NCBI RefSeq assembly: GCF_002802965.1
Contig: NZ_NXGA01000001.1
Span: 1,147,483 to 1,211,482, forward strand
DNA length: 64,000 bases
From: Sporolactobacillus pectinivorans
Lineage (GTDB): Bacteria > Bacillota > Bacilli > Bacillales > Sporolactobacillaceae
Direction of reading: 5' to 3'
The translations under genes and the position numbers were made by a program. Under the pieces are notes generated by a model. It was not told the DNA's origin. It worked only from the letters and a program-made list of their open reading frames with translations, and searched no databases. The first letter of the stretch is position 1. Each line of letters begins with the position of its first letter. Positions 41,795 through 50,137 of the stretch are shown piece after piece.

Positions 41795-43081
41795 ATGATG
41801 AAATGGCGCGACTGGGATATCAACCTTAAAGTCCGTTTAATTGGGGAAGGCGTTTTTAATTTGCTGTTCTGGATGTTCTTCCCGTTTATGGCCATTTATT
41901 TTTCTGATCATTTTGGACAGCAGGCAGCGGGCCTGTTGCTTATTCTGTCGCAATTGTTCGGCACGGTGCTCGGTCTGTTTGGGGGCTATTGTGCTGACCA
42001 CTTCGGCCGTAAGCGAATGATGATTTTCTCTGCTGCCGGCCAGGCAGTGTGCTTTGTCTTTTTTGCGCTTGCCAATTCCCCATGGCTTGTGTCTCCGATG
42101 TTGACATTTATCAGCTTTTCACTGCTCGGCCTGTTCGGGCAGCTGTACTGGCCGGCCAGCAGCGCGATGATTGCCGATGTTGTACCGGAAGAGCACCGTG
42201 CCGGAGTGTTTGCCATTTTTTATACATCGATCAACGTGACTGTAGTCATCGGCCCGCTTTTGGGCGGCATATTTTTCTTCAACTACCGCTTCTTCTTCCT
42301 GACAATCTGCTCAATTGTAAGTTTCATTCTTCTCTGGGTTTTGCAGCGGTGGATTCACGAAACGGTTCCGCTTACAGTCGATCAGCATCAACATCAGGAA
42401 GCAACTGGAAACTGGATTTTTTATCTGAAACAGCAGATGAGGGATTATGGCGTTATTTTCAGAGACCGTATTTTTCTGCTCTACATTCTAGCGGGGGTGC
42501 TCGTTGCGCAGACTTTCATGCAGCTTGATCTGCTGATCGCTGTCTATACGACAAATCAGGTGCCACGCCAGCTATTGACTTTTTTTGGCAATTTCTCGTT
42601 CGATCTGGACGGAAAAAATCTGTTCAGTGCGATGGTATCGTTGAATGGGCTTTGTGTCGCATTGTTTACTGTGATTGTAACGAAATGGATGACAAAGTTT
42701 AGAGAAGGCGGCGTCTTTATGGGGTCGGCATTATGTTATGGCGTCGCGATGATTCTAATGGGCTCGACCGTTAACATCTGGCTGCTGTTTTTTGGTATTG
42801 TGATGTTCTCCTGGGCGGAGCTGATGACTGTCGGCGTACAAGACAGTTTCGTAGCAAAGCTGGCACCGGAAGATTTGCGCGGACAGTATTTTGCAGCTTC
42901 CGGATTACGCTTTTCTCTCGGGCGGACGATTGCGCCGATCGCCATACCAATGACCGTCTGGCTCGGCTATTCCTGGACGTTCACGATACTCGGCATGGTT
43001 GCTTTTATGGGTATGGGCCTCTATGGCATTCTGTTTTCTATGTTTTATCGGAAACAACATTTTGTGACCTTGAATGAATGA
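41795..43081 (+). CDS. MFS transporter
   Basis: The 428-residue protein has twelve membrane segments. Motif A between segments 2 and 3 is GLFGGYCADHFGRKRMM near residues 62-78, and the second-half counterpart is weak. A cytoplasmic loop rich in His and Gln (DQHQHQEATGN) separates the halves near 200. It looks like a drug/H+ antiporter or sugar-efflux type with unknown substrate. The start is ATG 41795 or 41798; GGGGGCG upstream fits either. Encoded alone between two terminators. Confidence 0.88.
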   Translation: MMKWRDWDINLKVRLIGEGVFNLLFWMFFPFMAIYFSDHFGQQAAGLLLILSQLFGTVLGLFGGYCADHFGRKRMMIFSAAGQAVCFVFFALANSPWLVSPMLTFISFSLLGLFGQLYWPASSAMIADVVPEEHRAGVFAIFYTSINVTVVIGPLLGGIFFFNYRFFFLTICSIVSFILLWVLQRWIHETVPLTVDQHQHQEATGNWIFYLKQQMRDYGVIFRDRIFLLYILAGVLVAQTFMQLDLLIAVYTTNQVPRQLLTFFGNFSFDLDGKNLFSAMVSLNGLCVALFTVIVTKWMTKFREGGVFMGSALCYGVAMILMGSTVNIWLLFFGIVMFSWAELMTVGVQDSFVAKLAPEDLRGQYFAASGLRFSLGRTIAPIAIPMTVWLGYSWTFTILGMVAFMGMGLYGILFSMFYRKQHFVTLNE

Positions 43082-43093
43082 TTTTTATAGACT

Positions 43094-43125
43094 AAGGAAG
43101 AGTGGCAGCTGCCACTCTTCCTTTT
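43094..43125 (+). terminator. Terminator of the MFS gene
   Basis: A perfect 30-bp palindrome (43094-43123), half-site AAGGAAGAGTGGCAG, followed by TTTT. It can act in both directions. Confidence 0.85.
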
Positions 43126-43260
43126 CGTTCATCAATTGAAAAAAAGCTTGATCCATTTCTTACAAAAATAATCAGATAATTCTGATGTTTAAAGATGTAT
43201 TTTTTATGTGCTATCCCTGAAAAGGTCAAACAATTTGGCACCATGACAGTTGGAATCTGC

Positions 43261-43291
43261 TATAATAGGCTCTGTTAGAAAGCGTTTGCAA
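43261..43291 (+). promoter_or_regulatory. Promoter and cre-like site of the fructokinase gene
   Basis: An extended -10, TGC-TATAAT (43258-43266), is followed by AGAAAGCGTTTGCA at 43277-43290. This matches the CcpA cre consensus in all but the first base pair. A site just after the start of transcription would block it when preferred sugars are present. Confidence 0.55.
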
Positions 43292-43329
43292 CAAATTTAC
43301 TCAAATTCTTATGACTTGGAAGTGATCGG

Positions 43330-44223
43330 ATGTATTTGGGAGGAATAGAAGCAGGAGGGACAAAATTCGTCTGTGCCGTAGGTGACGAGAACGGGAATGT
43401 TCTTGCCAGGGAAAGAATTGCTACAACAGATACAAAAACCACTCTAAGCGGAGTTGTTGATTTTTTTAAAAATTTTAAAATCGAGGGACTGGGTATCGGT
43501 TCATTTGGACCGGTCGATTTGAACCGTGAGAGTCCGACGTACGGATATATTACATCCACGCCAAAGCAGGGCTGGACCAACTATCCGCTGGTTCAGACAA
43601 TGGAAGAGGCACTGCATGTACCGGTCGGTCTGACAACGGATGTAAATGCAGCTGCGCTTGGGGAATTATACAATGGCGCGGCAAAGGGGCTGGATGGATG
43701 CCTTTATATTACAGTCGGAACGGGCATTGGTGCCGGCCTTGTTTCCCAAAATCGCTTGCTGCAGGGACTTTCCCATCCGGAAATGGGGCATATTTTACTG
43801 CGCCGTCATCCGGACGATGATTTTGAAGGCATCTGTCCCTATCACCATGACTGTCTTGAGGGTCTGGCATCCGGCCCGGCGCTGGAGGCACGATGGGGAA
43901 AGCCGGCAAATGAATTGCCGGTGACCCACAAAGCATGGGAAATAGAAGCAGACTATCTGGCTCAGGCACTCATGCAGTATGTGCTGATTGTTTCTCCGAA
44001 AAAAATCATCATCGGCGGCGGTGTGATGAAACAGACGCAACTCTTCCCGAAGATCCGCGAAAAACTGCAAAAACTCCTTGCCGGATACATCGACCTTTCA
44101 GAGGTTAAAGAGAAGATTGATGAGTACATTATTCCACCGGCACTCGGAGACAATGCCGGGATTACCGGAGCATTGATCCTGGGCAGTCAGGTTTTGAAAA
44201 ATAAGGGTATTTCGCAGTTCTAA
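43330..44223 (+). CDS. scrK: Fructokinase (ROK family)
   Basis: The 297-residue ROK kinase begins YLGGIEAGGTKFVCAVG with the ATP-binding loop, and IGSFGPVDLN lies near residue 56. TDVNAAALGELYNGAAKGLD near 97 and VGTGIGAGLV near 125 follow. The ROK signature HPEMGHILLRRHPDDD near 143 is followed by the zinc-type CPYHHDCLEGLASGPAL. It phosphorylates fructose to fructose-6-phosphate. No sugar transporter is adjacent. A cre-like site at its promoter suggests catabolite control. Confidence 0.9.
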   Translation: MYLGGIEAGGTKFVCAVGDENGNVLARERIATTDTKTTLSGVVDFFKNFKIEGLGIGSFGPVDLNRESPTYGYITSTPKQGWTNYPLVQTMEEALHVPVGLTTDVNAAALGELYNGAAKGLDGCLYITVGTGIGAGLVSQNRLLQGLSHPEMGHILLRRHPDDDFEGICPYHHDCLEGLASGPALEARWGKPANELPVTHKAWEIEADYLAQALMQYVLIVSPKKIIIGGGVMKQTQLFPKIREKLQKLLAGYIDLSEVKEKIDEYIIPPALGDNAGITGALILGSQVLKNKGISQF

Positions 44224-44272
44224 AGATTAAAAAATGATTTTCAAAAAGGTTATCACTGCTTATATGAAATAT

Positions 44273-44311
44273 ACCTAAGTTCCTGCCTGAAAACAGGATC
44301 TTAGGTTTTTT
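44273..44311 (+). terminator. Terminator of the fructokinase gene
   Basis: ACCTAAGTTCCTG (44273-44285) pairs with CAGGATCTTAGGT (44294-44306) with one mismatch, then TTTTTT. Confidence 0.75.
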
Positions 44312-44368
44312 AATAGTTCTCAAATTCGCCGAAAACTGCTTCAGGACACTTCTGATTTTTTGCAGGTA

Positions 44369-45793
44369 TCATATTTGTGTTTTTTTCGGCCATTCACCGG
44401 TAAATTCGGATTCATCATAACTGAAGAAGCTGTTCAGATAATCCTTGTGGCTGTCGAAAAAAAGCTGATCGGCGACAGCAGATGCGATGGCGGGCAGACT
44501 GTATTTCATGCCCGAAAGTGCCGAGGCTGAGAGACCGCAGCTGACCATCGCCGAATAGTTAAAGGCAAAAAGGCCGTGCAGAAGCTTTTTCCCCTCTTCG
44601 TCACAGCCCAGCAGTGCAAAGCCGGAGCTCATGTAAGGGTGGGCGTCGAGCACAGGATTGGCAATCCCGGTTGGGGCTTTGTAACGGTCTTTCCAGCGGG
44701 CAATATGGCTTTCAACAAGTTTTAGCTCAGAGCGCAGCGCAGGATCGGTGCGCAGTCCGGTGCTGATAATCAGAAAATCGTAGCTGAATGTGCCCTGTGG
44801 CGTCGTCACGCGTGCACGGCCATCAGCTGCCTTGACATCAAGCCATGGTGATCTAAGATGAAGATAAAACTCCGGCCATGAAGAAGCACGTTTGAAAATA
44901 TCATTGGTGGGCGGCTGATTGAGTTTGAAAAAATGGGCCATGACCGCATATTTTTCCGCATCATTCAATGTATGGAAGTGCTCGATTATTCCGGAGAGCT
45001 CCATCTGACGGATTGGGTTGATGCATTGGATTGCCTTGCGCCGGACAAAAACATGGACTTCCATTGCGCCTTTCTTCAGGGCGTAATTAGCATTGTCGAA
45101 GGCTGAAGCGCCACCGCCGAGAACGGCGATTTTCTTTCCTTTTAATGCATCGAAGTCAATCATTTCTGAAGTGTGGGCATAAAGCCGCTTCGGAAGTTTG
45201 TCTCTGATCATCGGCGGCACATACCATTGTCCGCCGCCCTGAATCCCGGTCGCCAGAATAACTTTGCGGGCCAGTAGTATATCTGTCGGCATTCCCTCTC
45301 CTGAAACATGCAGGCGATAGAGTCCATCTTCGGAAGGCTCGATCAAATTCAACTTCACTTTATTTCGGAGTGGCAGGTTGAGGACTTTACGATACCAGCG
45401 CAGATAATTCATCCAGTCACCGCGCGGGATTTTATCAAGTGTTTCCCAACCTTGCTGCCCGAATTGAGCCTCCCACCATGAACGGAATGTCAGAGAAGGG
45501 ATACCGAAATCGATGGACGTCAGCTGTTTTGGCGTTCTAAGTGTTACCATACGGGCATAAGTGACCCACGGTCCTTCTTTACCTTCCTCATTTTCATCGA
45601 TGATCAGAATATTAGAGATACGCTCACGCAGGAGGCCGAAAGCAATACCCAGGCCGCATTGTCCACCGCCAACAATGATCGCATCATAGACGTGGCCATC
45701 AGGGTGATGGATCGGGCGGATCCAGTCCGGACTGTCCACGACCAGGTAAGAGAGGTCTTTTTTTACACGTTCATTTAAAGCTTCCAGGCTCAT
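44369..45793 (-). CDS. FAD/NAD(P)-dependent oxidoreductase of the purine cluster
   Basis: The 474-residue two-dinucleotide-fold flavoprotein has an FAD loop YDAIIVGGGQCGLGIAFGLL near residues 35-54 and a NADPH loop KIAVLGGGASAFDNANYALK near 220. ILATGIQGGGQWYVP lies near 185. It resembles flavin monooxygenases of the lysine/ornithine N-hydroxylase group, though the substrate is not clear. ATG 45793 has AAGGAG at eleven bases. Its control region shares a split motif with that of the Rieske oxygenase operon. It could supply electrons to the ferredoxin or oxidise a purine-ring intermediate; both are inference. Confidence 0.75.
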   Translation of the reverse strand: MSLEALNERVKKDLSYLVVDSPDWIRPIHHPDGHVYDAIIVGGGQCGLGIAFGLLRERISNILIIDENEEGKEGPWVTYARMVTLRTPKQLTSIDFGIPSLTFRSWWEAQFGQQGWETLDKIPRGDWMNYLRWYRKVLNLPLRNKVKLNLIEPSEDGLYRLHVSGEGMPTDILLARKVILATGIQGGGQWYVPPMIRDKLPKRLYAHTSEMIDFDALKGKKIAVLGGGASAFDNANYALKKGAMEVHVFVRRKAIQCINPIRQMELSGIIEHFHTLNDAEKYAVMAHFFKLNQPPTNDIFKRASSWPEFYLHLRSPWLDVKAADGRARVTTPQGTFSYDFLIISTGLRTDPALRSELKLVESHIARWKDRYKAPTGIANPVLDAHPYMSSGFALLGCDEEGKKLLHGLFAFNYSAMVSCGLSASALSGMKYSLPAIASAVADQLFFDSHKDYLNSFFSYDESEFTGEWPKKTQI

Positions 45794-45988
45794 ACCTATG
45801 CAGCTCCTTTGATGTGGCATCCGATAACATCATTTCTATTAATCCTATCGTTTCTTCAGAAGCAGATCAATAATAAAATATCTAAATTTTCTTATTTTAG
45901 CTATACAAAGTCACCATGAATTATTCAACATTCAAAAATTGCTCAATATGCTCGGATTACAGTGGACAAATTCACCAAAACCAACGGG

Positions 45989-46011
45989 CTTTTTTGTTAT
46001 AAATGTTCATG
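45989..46011. promoter_or_regulatory. Split motif shared by two purine-cluster control regions, copy 1
   Basis: CTTTTTTGT, seven variable bases, GTTCATG. The same two blocks with the same spacing occur at 52991-53013. Here they lie just upstream of the probable amidase promoter (-10 TATAAT at 46038-46043), a normal activator position. AACCAA 10 bp to the left resembles the PucR core TTGGTT on the other strand. Confidence 0.5.
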
Positions 46012-46103
46012 TCGGAATCGAAAGAAATGAGTTATTCTATAATTATTATGTCGGAAATATGGTCTTATAAATATCTAAAAATTATGATAATGGAGATGGA
46101 AAA

Positions 46104-47285
46104 ATGGAACAGAGCCGATTTGGTGCCTTTATAAAGGATGATATGAATATAGAACCAGTTGGAAGCGGGATTCTTGATCATTTGCACTTTGCCGTCAAGG
46201 ATGTTTTCGCAGTGCAAGGACATACGAACAGTGCAGGGAATCCGGAGTGGGAAAAGACCCATCAGCCTGCAGTCAAAAACGCCTGGACCATCGACAGGCT
46301 ACTTGGAAACGGAGCAACGCTGCGCGGGATGACGGTTACCGATGAACTGATGTACAGCCTGAAGGGTGACAACGTCCATTTTCCGCCGACGATCAATCCC
46401 CGCCTCCCGGATTGTTTTACCGGAGGTTCATCAAGTGGTTCGGCGGTGGCTGTAGCAGGCAGGCTGACTGACTTTGCTATCGGTACAGATACAGGTGGAT
46501 CGATCCGCATTCCTTCATCATATTGCGGCCTTTTTGGCATGCGGCCGACGCATGGAGTAATTTCCCTAGACGGCGTTATTCCTCTGGCACCCAGCTACGA
46601 TACGGTCGGCTGGATAGCAGAAAATGCAGAGATTCTAGAGGCGGTGGGCAAATGTCTGCTACCCGGACAGGAGATGTATCCTTTCCGGCATTTTTATAAG
46701 TTGAGAGAAACGTGGAAGCTGCTTACATCGTCATCAGTCACATCGATTTTAAGAAGGGCTGTCTCCCGGATTTTTCAAGATACGCCGGTTCAGGACTGCC
46801 CTTTGCCATATAGCACACTTCCGGAACTCGTGGAAACCTTCCGCATGATTCAAGGCTGGGAGGCCTGGAAGTTGCATGGCCGTTGGATCGAAGAAAACGT
46901 TCCCCAATTCGGTCCCGACATTGCCGGTCGTTTTGAAGCAGCATCAAAAATAAAACAGGATGAGGCTTATCAACGTGCAGTGGAGATCAAAGCGCAGTTC
47001 GGCCGGGAGATGAGCAACTTTCTTGGCCAGGACGGTCTGCTGATCTTACCGACGACCTACGGATCGGCACCGAAACGTAGCGCTTCTGTCGAGGAAGCTG
47101 AAAAAGTGCGTGCACAGACGATGAAACTGACATGCATAGCCGGGGTTTCTGGTCTGCCTCAGATTACGGTTCCTCTCATCGATCACGATCATCCGGTGGG
47201 GCTCTCTTTTATTTCCGGGCGCGGAACAGACAGACAGTTACTGACATTTGTCCGCAACATTTCGGAAAAAACGTCCAAAAGCTAA
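46104..47285 (+). CDS. Amidase signature family hydrolase
   Basis: The 393-residue protein carries the Ser-cisSer-Lys amidase core. The lysine is in HFAVKDVFAVQGH near residue 32, the glycine/serine-rich FTGGSSSGSAVAVAGR near 110 follows, and the nucleophile region GTDTGGSIRIPSSYCGLFG near 128. The family covers allophanate hydrolase, aryl amidases and GatA-like proteins. Position next to pucR and uraD suggests a late purine product, for example oxamate, oxalurate or ureidoglycolate, but nothing in the sequence selects one. It is shorter than most amidases of about 460-500 residues. Confidence 0.8.
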   Translation: MEQSRFGAFIKDDMNIEPVGSGILDHLHFAVKDVFAVQGHTNSAGNPEWEKTHQPAVKNAWTIDRLLGNGATLRGMTVTDELMYSLKGDNVHFPPTINPRLPDCFTGGSSSGSAVAVAGRLTDFAIGTDTGGSIRIPSSYCGLFGMRPTHGVISLDGVIPLAPSYDTVGWIAENAEILEAVGKCLLPGQEMYPFRHFYKLRETWKLLTSSSVTSILRRAVSRIFQDTPVQDCPLPYSTLPELVETFRMIQGWEAWKLHGRWIEENVPQFGPDIAGRFEAASKIKQDEAYQRAVEIKAQFGREMSNFLGQDGLLILPTTYGSAPKRSASVEEAEKVRAQTMKLTCIAGVSGLPQITVPLIDHDHPVGLSFISGRGTDRQLLTFVRNISEKTSKS

Positions 47286-47393
47286 TATGCTGTCCAGTCC
47301 GTTCAGGATGGTTGTATAATCGACAAAAGATTCAAAAAATGTTTCAATAGAGTAAAGATGTTTGATCATTTTTTTACAGAGGCGCAGATCATC

Positions 47394-49043
47394 ATGAAAG
47401 TTTCCGAGCTTTTCCAGATATCCCAGTTCCATGAGTTCAAACTTGCTGCCGGTGAAATGGGGACTGACAGGGAGGTGCGCAATGTGAATATGATGGATGC
47501 TCCGGATATCATCGACTACCTGAAGCCTGATGACTTGCTGATTACGACCGGCTATCATCTGCAGCATAATCCGCGGTTTTTTTATCAGCTGGTGGAACAG
47601 ATGGCTGAGCGAGGATGTGCTGCACTAGGCATTAAAACCCGCCGTTTCATCGGCGGCATACCTGCCGAGGTTATCGAGCTGGCCAATAAACTTTCCTTTC
47701 CTCTGATTGATCTGCCCAACAGCCTGGCGCTGGTTGATATTGTCAATCAGACACTGACGATGATACTGGATGCAAGAACGAAGGAACTTCAGTTTGCCAT
47801 CGATACTCATCAGCAGTTTACAAGGCATATCATGAGTGGGGAGAGTATCGGACGCCTACTCAAGCGGTTGTCCGACATGATCGGTTTTCCGGCCGTCCTT
47901 CTTGACTCCTACTTTAAAATTATAGATGCACCCGCTCATGAACAGACAGGTTCGAAAATTACAGTGCATCTGCCTGCAGTCGAACAGGCATTTTTTCAGC
48001 AGCAGAACGCCGGTTATTCATCCTTTTCCATCGTTGATACGCATCAGACCCTCTCTCTGTTCGTCCTTTATACTTATAAAAAGAAGCGGTACTTTCTTCT
48101 GATTGGCGGTTTTGTTCCGCAGACCGACCGATTGCTGACCTTGACCGTGGAACAGGCTTTGAATGTCCTTGCCTTTGAATTAATGAAAGATGAAGCATTA
48201 AAACAGTCCGACCGCAAAGTGCGCGATGCTTTCTTTTCAAACTTGGTGCTTGGGTCTTTCTCGACGGAAGAAGAAATTATCAGCCGGGCAAAAGAATTCG
48301 GGTTTAAGGACGGCCGGACGTTGGTCTGTATTGCCGGTGAACTTGATACGGTCAAAGAACCGATCAGTTTTATTCATTTTCAGATGGAGACGAATGATAT
48401 CTATGAATATCTGGAAGGAGAAATCAGCACGCTGCCGTTTCCCGGGCATTTGTTTGTCAAGGACCATATTTGTGTCCTGATTGTTGAAATGATGACTTCT
48501 CAGGAGAACGGTTACCGGTTTCTGAAGCCTTATCTGCAGAAATTACAGGACCGGGTCAGGCATTTCTTTCCGCAGACGCTCTCCTTTGGGTTGAGCAATA
48601 TTTTCAACGATTTGCCGGGAATTCCCGATGCATATCAGGAAGCCGTCGATGCTCTTCACGCCGGAATGCAGATCGGCCGCCGGTCATTCATTCAGGCCTA
48701 TCAGGCACGGGGGATCGTTGATCTTCTGCACCGGATTCCGGCAGAAGATCTGCGCAAACTCTATCAGGAAACCCTGCAAAGTCTTGCCTTTCCCCAAAAA
48801 GAAGAAAACCAGGATCTGCTGCATACACTCTATGTTTATCTTGAATCAAACTGTCAGATTTCGGAAACAGCCAAGAAATTGTATGTCCACCGCAACACAG
48901 TCATTTACAGGATTGATAAATGCGAGCATATACTAGGAAGAGATCTGAAGGATCCGGACACGACTTTCCAGCTTCGCTTTGCACTGAGGCTTAAACCTTT
49001 GATTGACAATTCAGAAGGGATTTCAGACAGACGGAAACAGTAA
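47394..49043 (+). CDS. pucR: PucR family transcriptional regulator
   Basis: The 549-residue protein has an N-terminal PucR domain (MKVSELFQI at residue 1, VRNVNMMDAPDIIDYL near 28-43), a central GGDEF-like regulatory region, and a C-terminal helix-turn-helix. That last part reads LLHTLYVYLESNCQISETAK, then LYVHRNTVIYRIDKCEHILG near 505. In B. subtilis PucR activates purine-catabolic genes in response to allantoin-type signals. I take ATG 47394 with AGAGG about 12 bases upstream; an ATG at 47358 is possible. It is directly followed by uraD. Confidence 0.9.
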   Translation: MKVSELFQISQFHEFKLAAGEMGTDREVRNVNMMDAPDIIDYLKPDDLLITTGYHLQHNPRFFYQLVEQMAERGCAALGIKTRRFIGGIPAEVIELANKLSFPLIDLPNSLALVDIVNQTLTMILDARTKELQFAIDTHQQFTRHIMSGESIGRLLKRLSDMIGFPAVLLDSYFKIIDAPAHEQTGSKITVHLPAVEQAFFQQQNAGYSSFSIVDTHQTLSLFVLYTYKKKRYFLLIGGFVPQTDRLLTLTVEQALNVLAFELMKDEALKQSDRKVRDAFFSNLVLGSFSTEEEIISRAKEFGFKDGRTLVCIAGELDTVKEPISFIHFQMETNDIYEYLEGEISTLPFPGHLFVKDHICVLIVEMMTSQENGYRFLKPYLQKLQDRVRHFFPQTLSFGLSNIFNDLPGIPDAYQEAVDALHAGMQIGRRSFIQAYQARGIVDLLHRIPAEDLRKLYQETLQSLAFPQKEENQDLLHTLYVYLESNCQISETAKKLYVHRNTVIYRIDKCEHILGRDLKDPDTTFQLRFALRLKPLIDNSEGISDRRKQ

Positions 49044-49085
49044 GCGTGATATCACCCTGCGAATCCCTGATGAGGAGGAACTTTG

Positions 49086-49583
49086 GTGAACATTGAAATT
49101 TTGAATGAAGCAGATACTGAGCTGTTTGTTGAGGAATTAGACGGAATTTTTGAACATTCTCCATGGATTGCCCGTGAAGTTGTTGAAAAAAGACCTTTTT
49201 CCTCTGTTGATAACCTGTTTCAAACGTTGGCAAAGGTCGTCATGTCTTCTACGCAAGAACAGAAGGAAGCACTGATCAACGCTCACCCCCGTCTTGGCGG
49301 ATCCGGTAAGCTGACAGAGCGTTCGGGCAGTGAACAGCAGCAGGCAGGACTCCATAATCTGAAGAAAAAAGAAGCTGCAGCGCTTGCCAAATTAAATGCC
49401 GAATACGAGCAGCTTTTTGATTTTCCGTTTATCATGGTCATCCGCGGCAGGAGCAAACAAGAAATTTATTCGGCGATGGAAAAAAGGTTGAAAAACAGCC
49501 AACAGAAAGAATTTGAAATCGCACTCGATGAGATTTTAAAGATTGCCCGTCTCCGTCTGGATGACTTATTTAAATCGGAATAA
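49086..49583 (+). CDS. uraD: 2-oxo-4-hydroxy-4-carboxy-5-ureidoimidazoline (OHCU) decarboxylase
   Basis: The 165-residue protein carries out the third step of urate degradation, giving S-allantoin. Family features are EELDGIFEHSPWIAREVVEK near residues 17-36, LINAHPRLGGSGKLT near 63-77 with the catalytic His, LHNLKKKEAAALAKLNAEYE near 92, and FPFIMVIRGRSKQEI near 115 with the substrate-binding Arg. The GTG at 49086 is seven bases from AGGAGG and is chosen over TTG 49083. It overlaps no neighbour; uraH follows about 50 bp later. Confidence 0.92.
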   Translation: MNIEILNEADTELFVEELDGIFEHSPWIAREVVEKRPFSSVDNLFQTLAKVVMSSTQEQKEALINAHPRLGGSGKLTERSGSEQQQAGLHNLKKKEAAALAKLNAEYEQLFDFPFIMVIRGRSKQEIYSAMEKRLKNSQQKEFEIALDEILKIARLRLDDLFKSE

Positions 49584-49632
49584 GCTGATCCGGAAAGAAC
49601 AGACGGAATCGGGCGGCGGAAGGGGTATGTTC

Positions 49633-49983
49633 ATGAAAGGACTGACCACGCACATTCTCGATTTGGCAAAGGGCAGGCCGGCGGCGAATGTTCGGATCGA
49701 TGTGTTCGAAGCCGATGGGGCATCAATAAGATATATACGGAGCTGCACAACAAATCGGGATGGACGGCCGGATGATCCGCTGATCGAGGGATCGGCACTT
49801 CATGAAGGGACTTATGAATTGCATGTACATATCGGTGACTATTTCAAAAATTCAGGAAACGGTCCAAACAGTTTTTTTCTGGATGTCATCCCGGTTCGCT
49901 TCAGCATTGCTGACGGCTATGAGGGCTGCCATGTGCCGCTGCTTGTTTCCCCATTCGGTTATCAGATTTATCGCGGAAGCTGA
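49633..49983 (+). CDS. uraH: 5-hydroxyisourate hydrolase (transthyretin-like)
   Basis: The 116-residue protein matches HIU hydrolase: MKGLTTHILDLAKGRPAANV at the start with the catalytic His, CTTNRDGRPDDPL near residue 38, and the C-terminal YQIYRGS, which is diagnostic. It opens the ring of 5-hydroxyisourate to OHCU for UraD. ATG 49633 has GGAAGGGG seven bases upstream. Having UraH and UraD without a uricase gene next to them implies another urate-oxidising enzyme, here most likely the Rieske oxygenase at 52 kb. Confidence 0.93.
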   Translation: MKGLTTHILDLAKGRPAANVRIDVFEADGASIRYIRSCTTNRDGRPDDPLIEGSALHEGTYELHVHIGDYFKNSGNGPNSFFLDVIPVRFSIADGYEGCHVPLLVSPFGYQIYRGS

Positions 49984-50000
49984 ACATTGATCATCAGGAA

Positions 50001-50047
50001 AAGAATTGCAGCGAATGAATCTTCTCATTCACGGCAATTCTTCTTTT
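50001..50047. terminator. Bidirectional terminator between uraH and the permease gene
   Basis: GAATTGC (50003-50009) pairs with GCAATTC (50034-50040), and inner GAATGA pairs with TCATTC. TTCTTTT follows on the plus strand and an A/T-rich run on the minus strand. The two genes converge here. Confidence 0.7.
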
Positions 50048-50137
50048 GTAAAAATATTCTTCTGTTTCCGGTTCACCGCGCGACGCTCACTTTTACAAAA
50101 TTGGTTGGATATTTTTTGATTAAGCGACACAGGGTTT

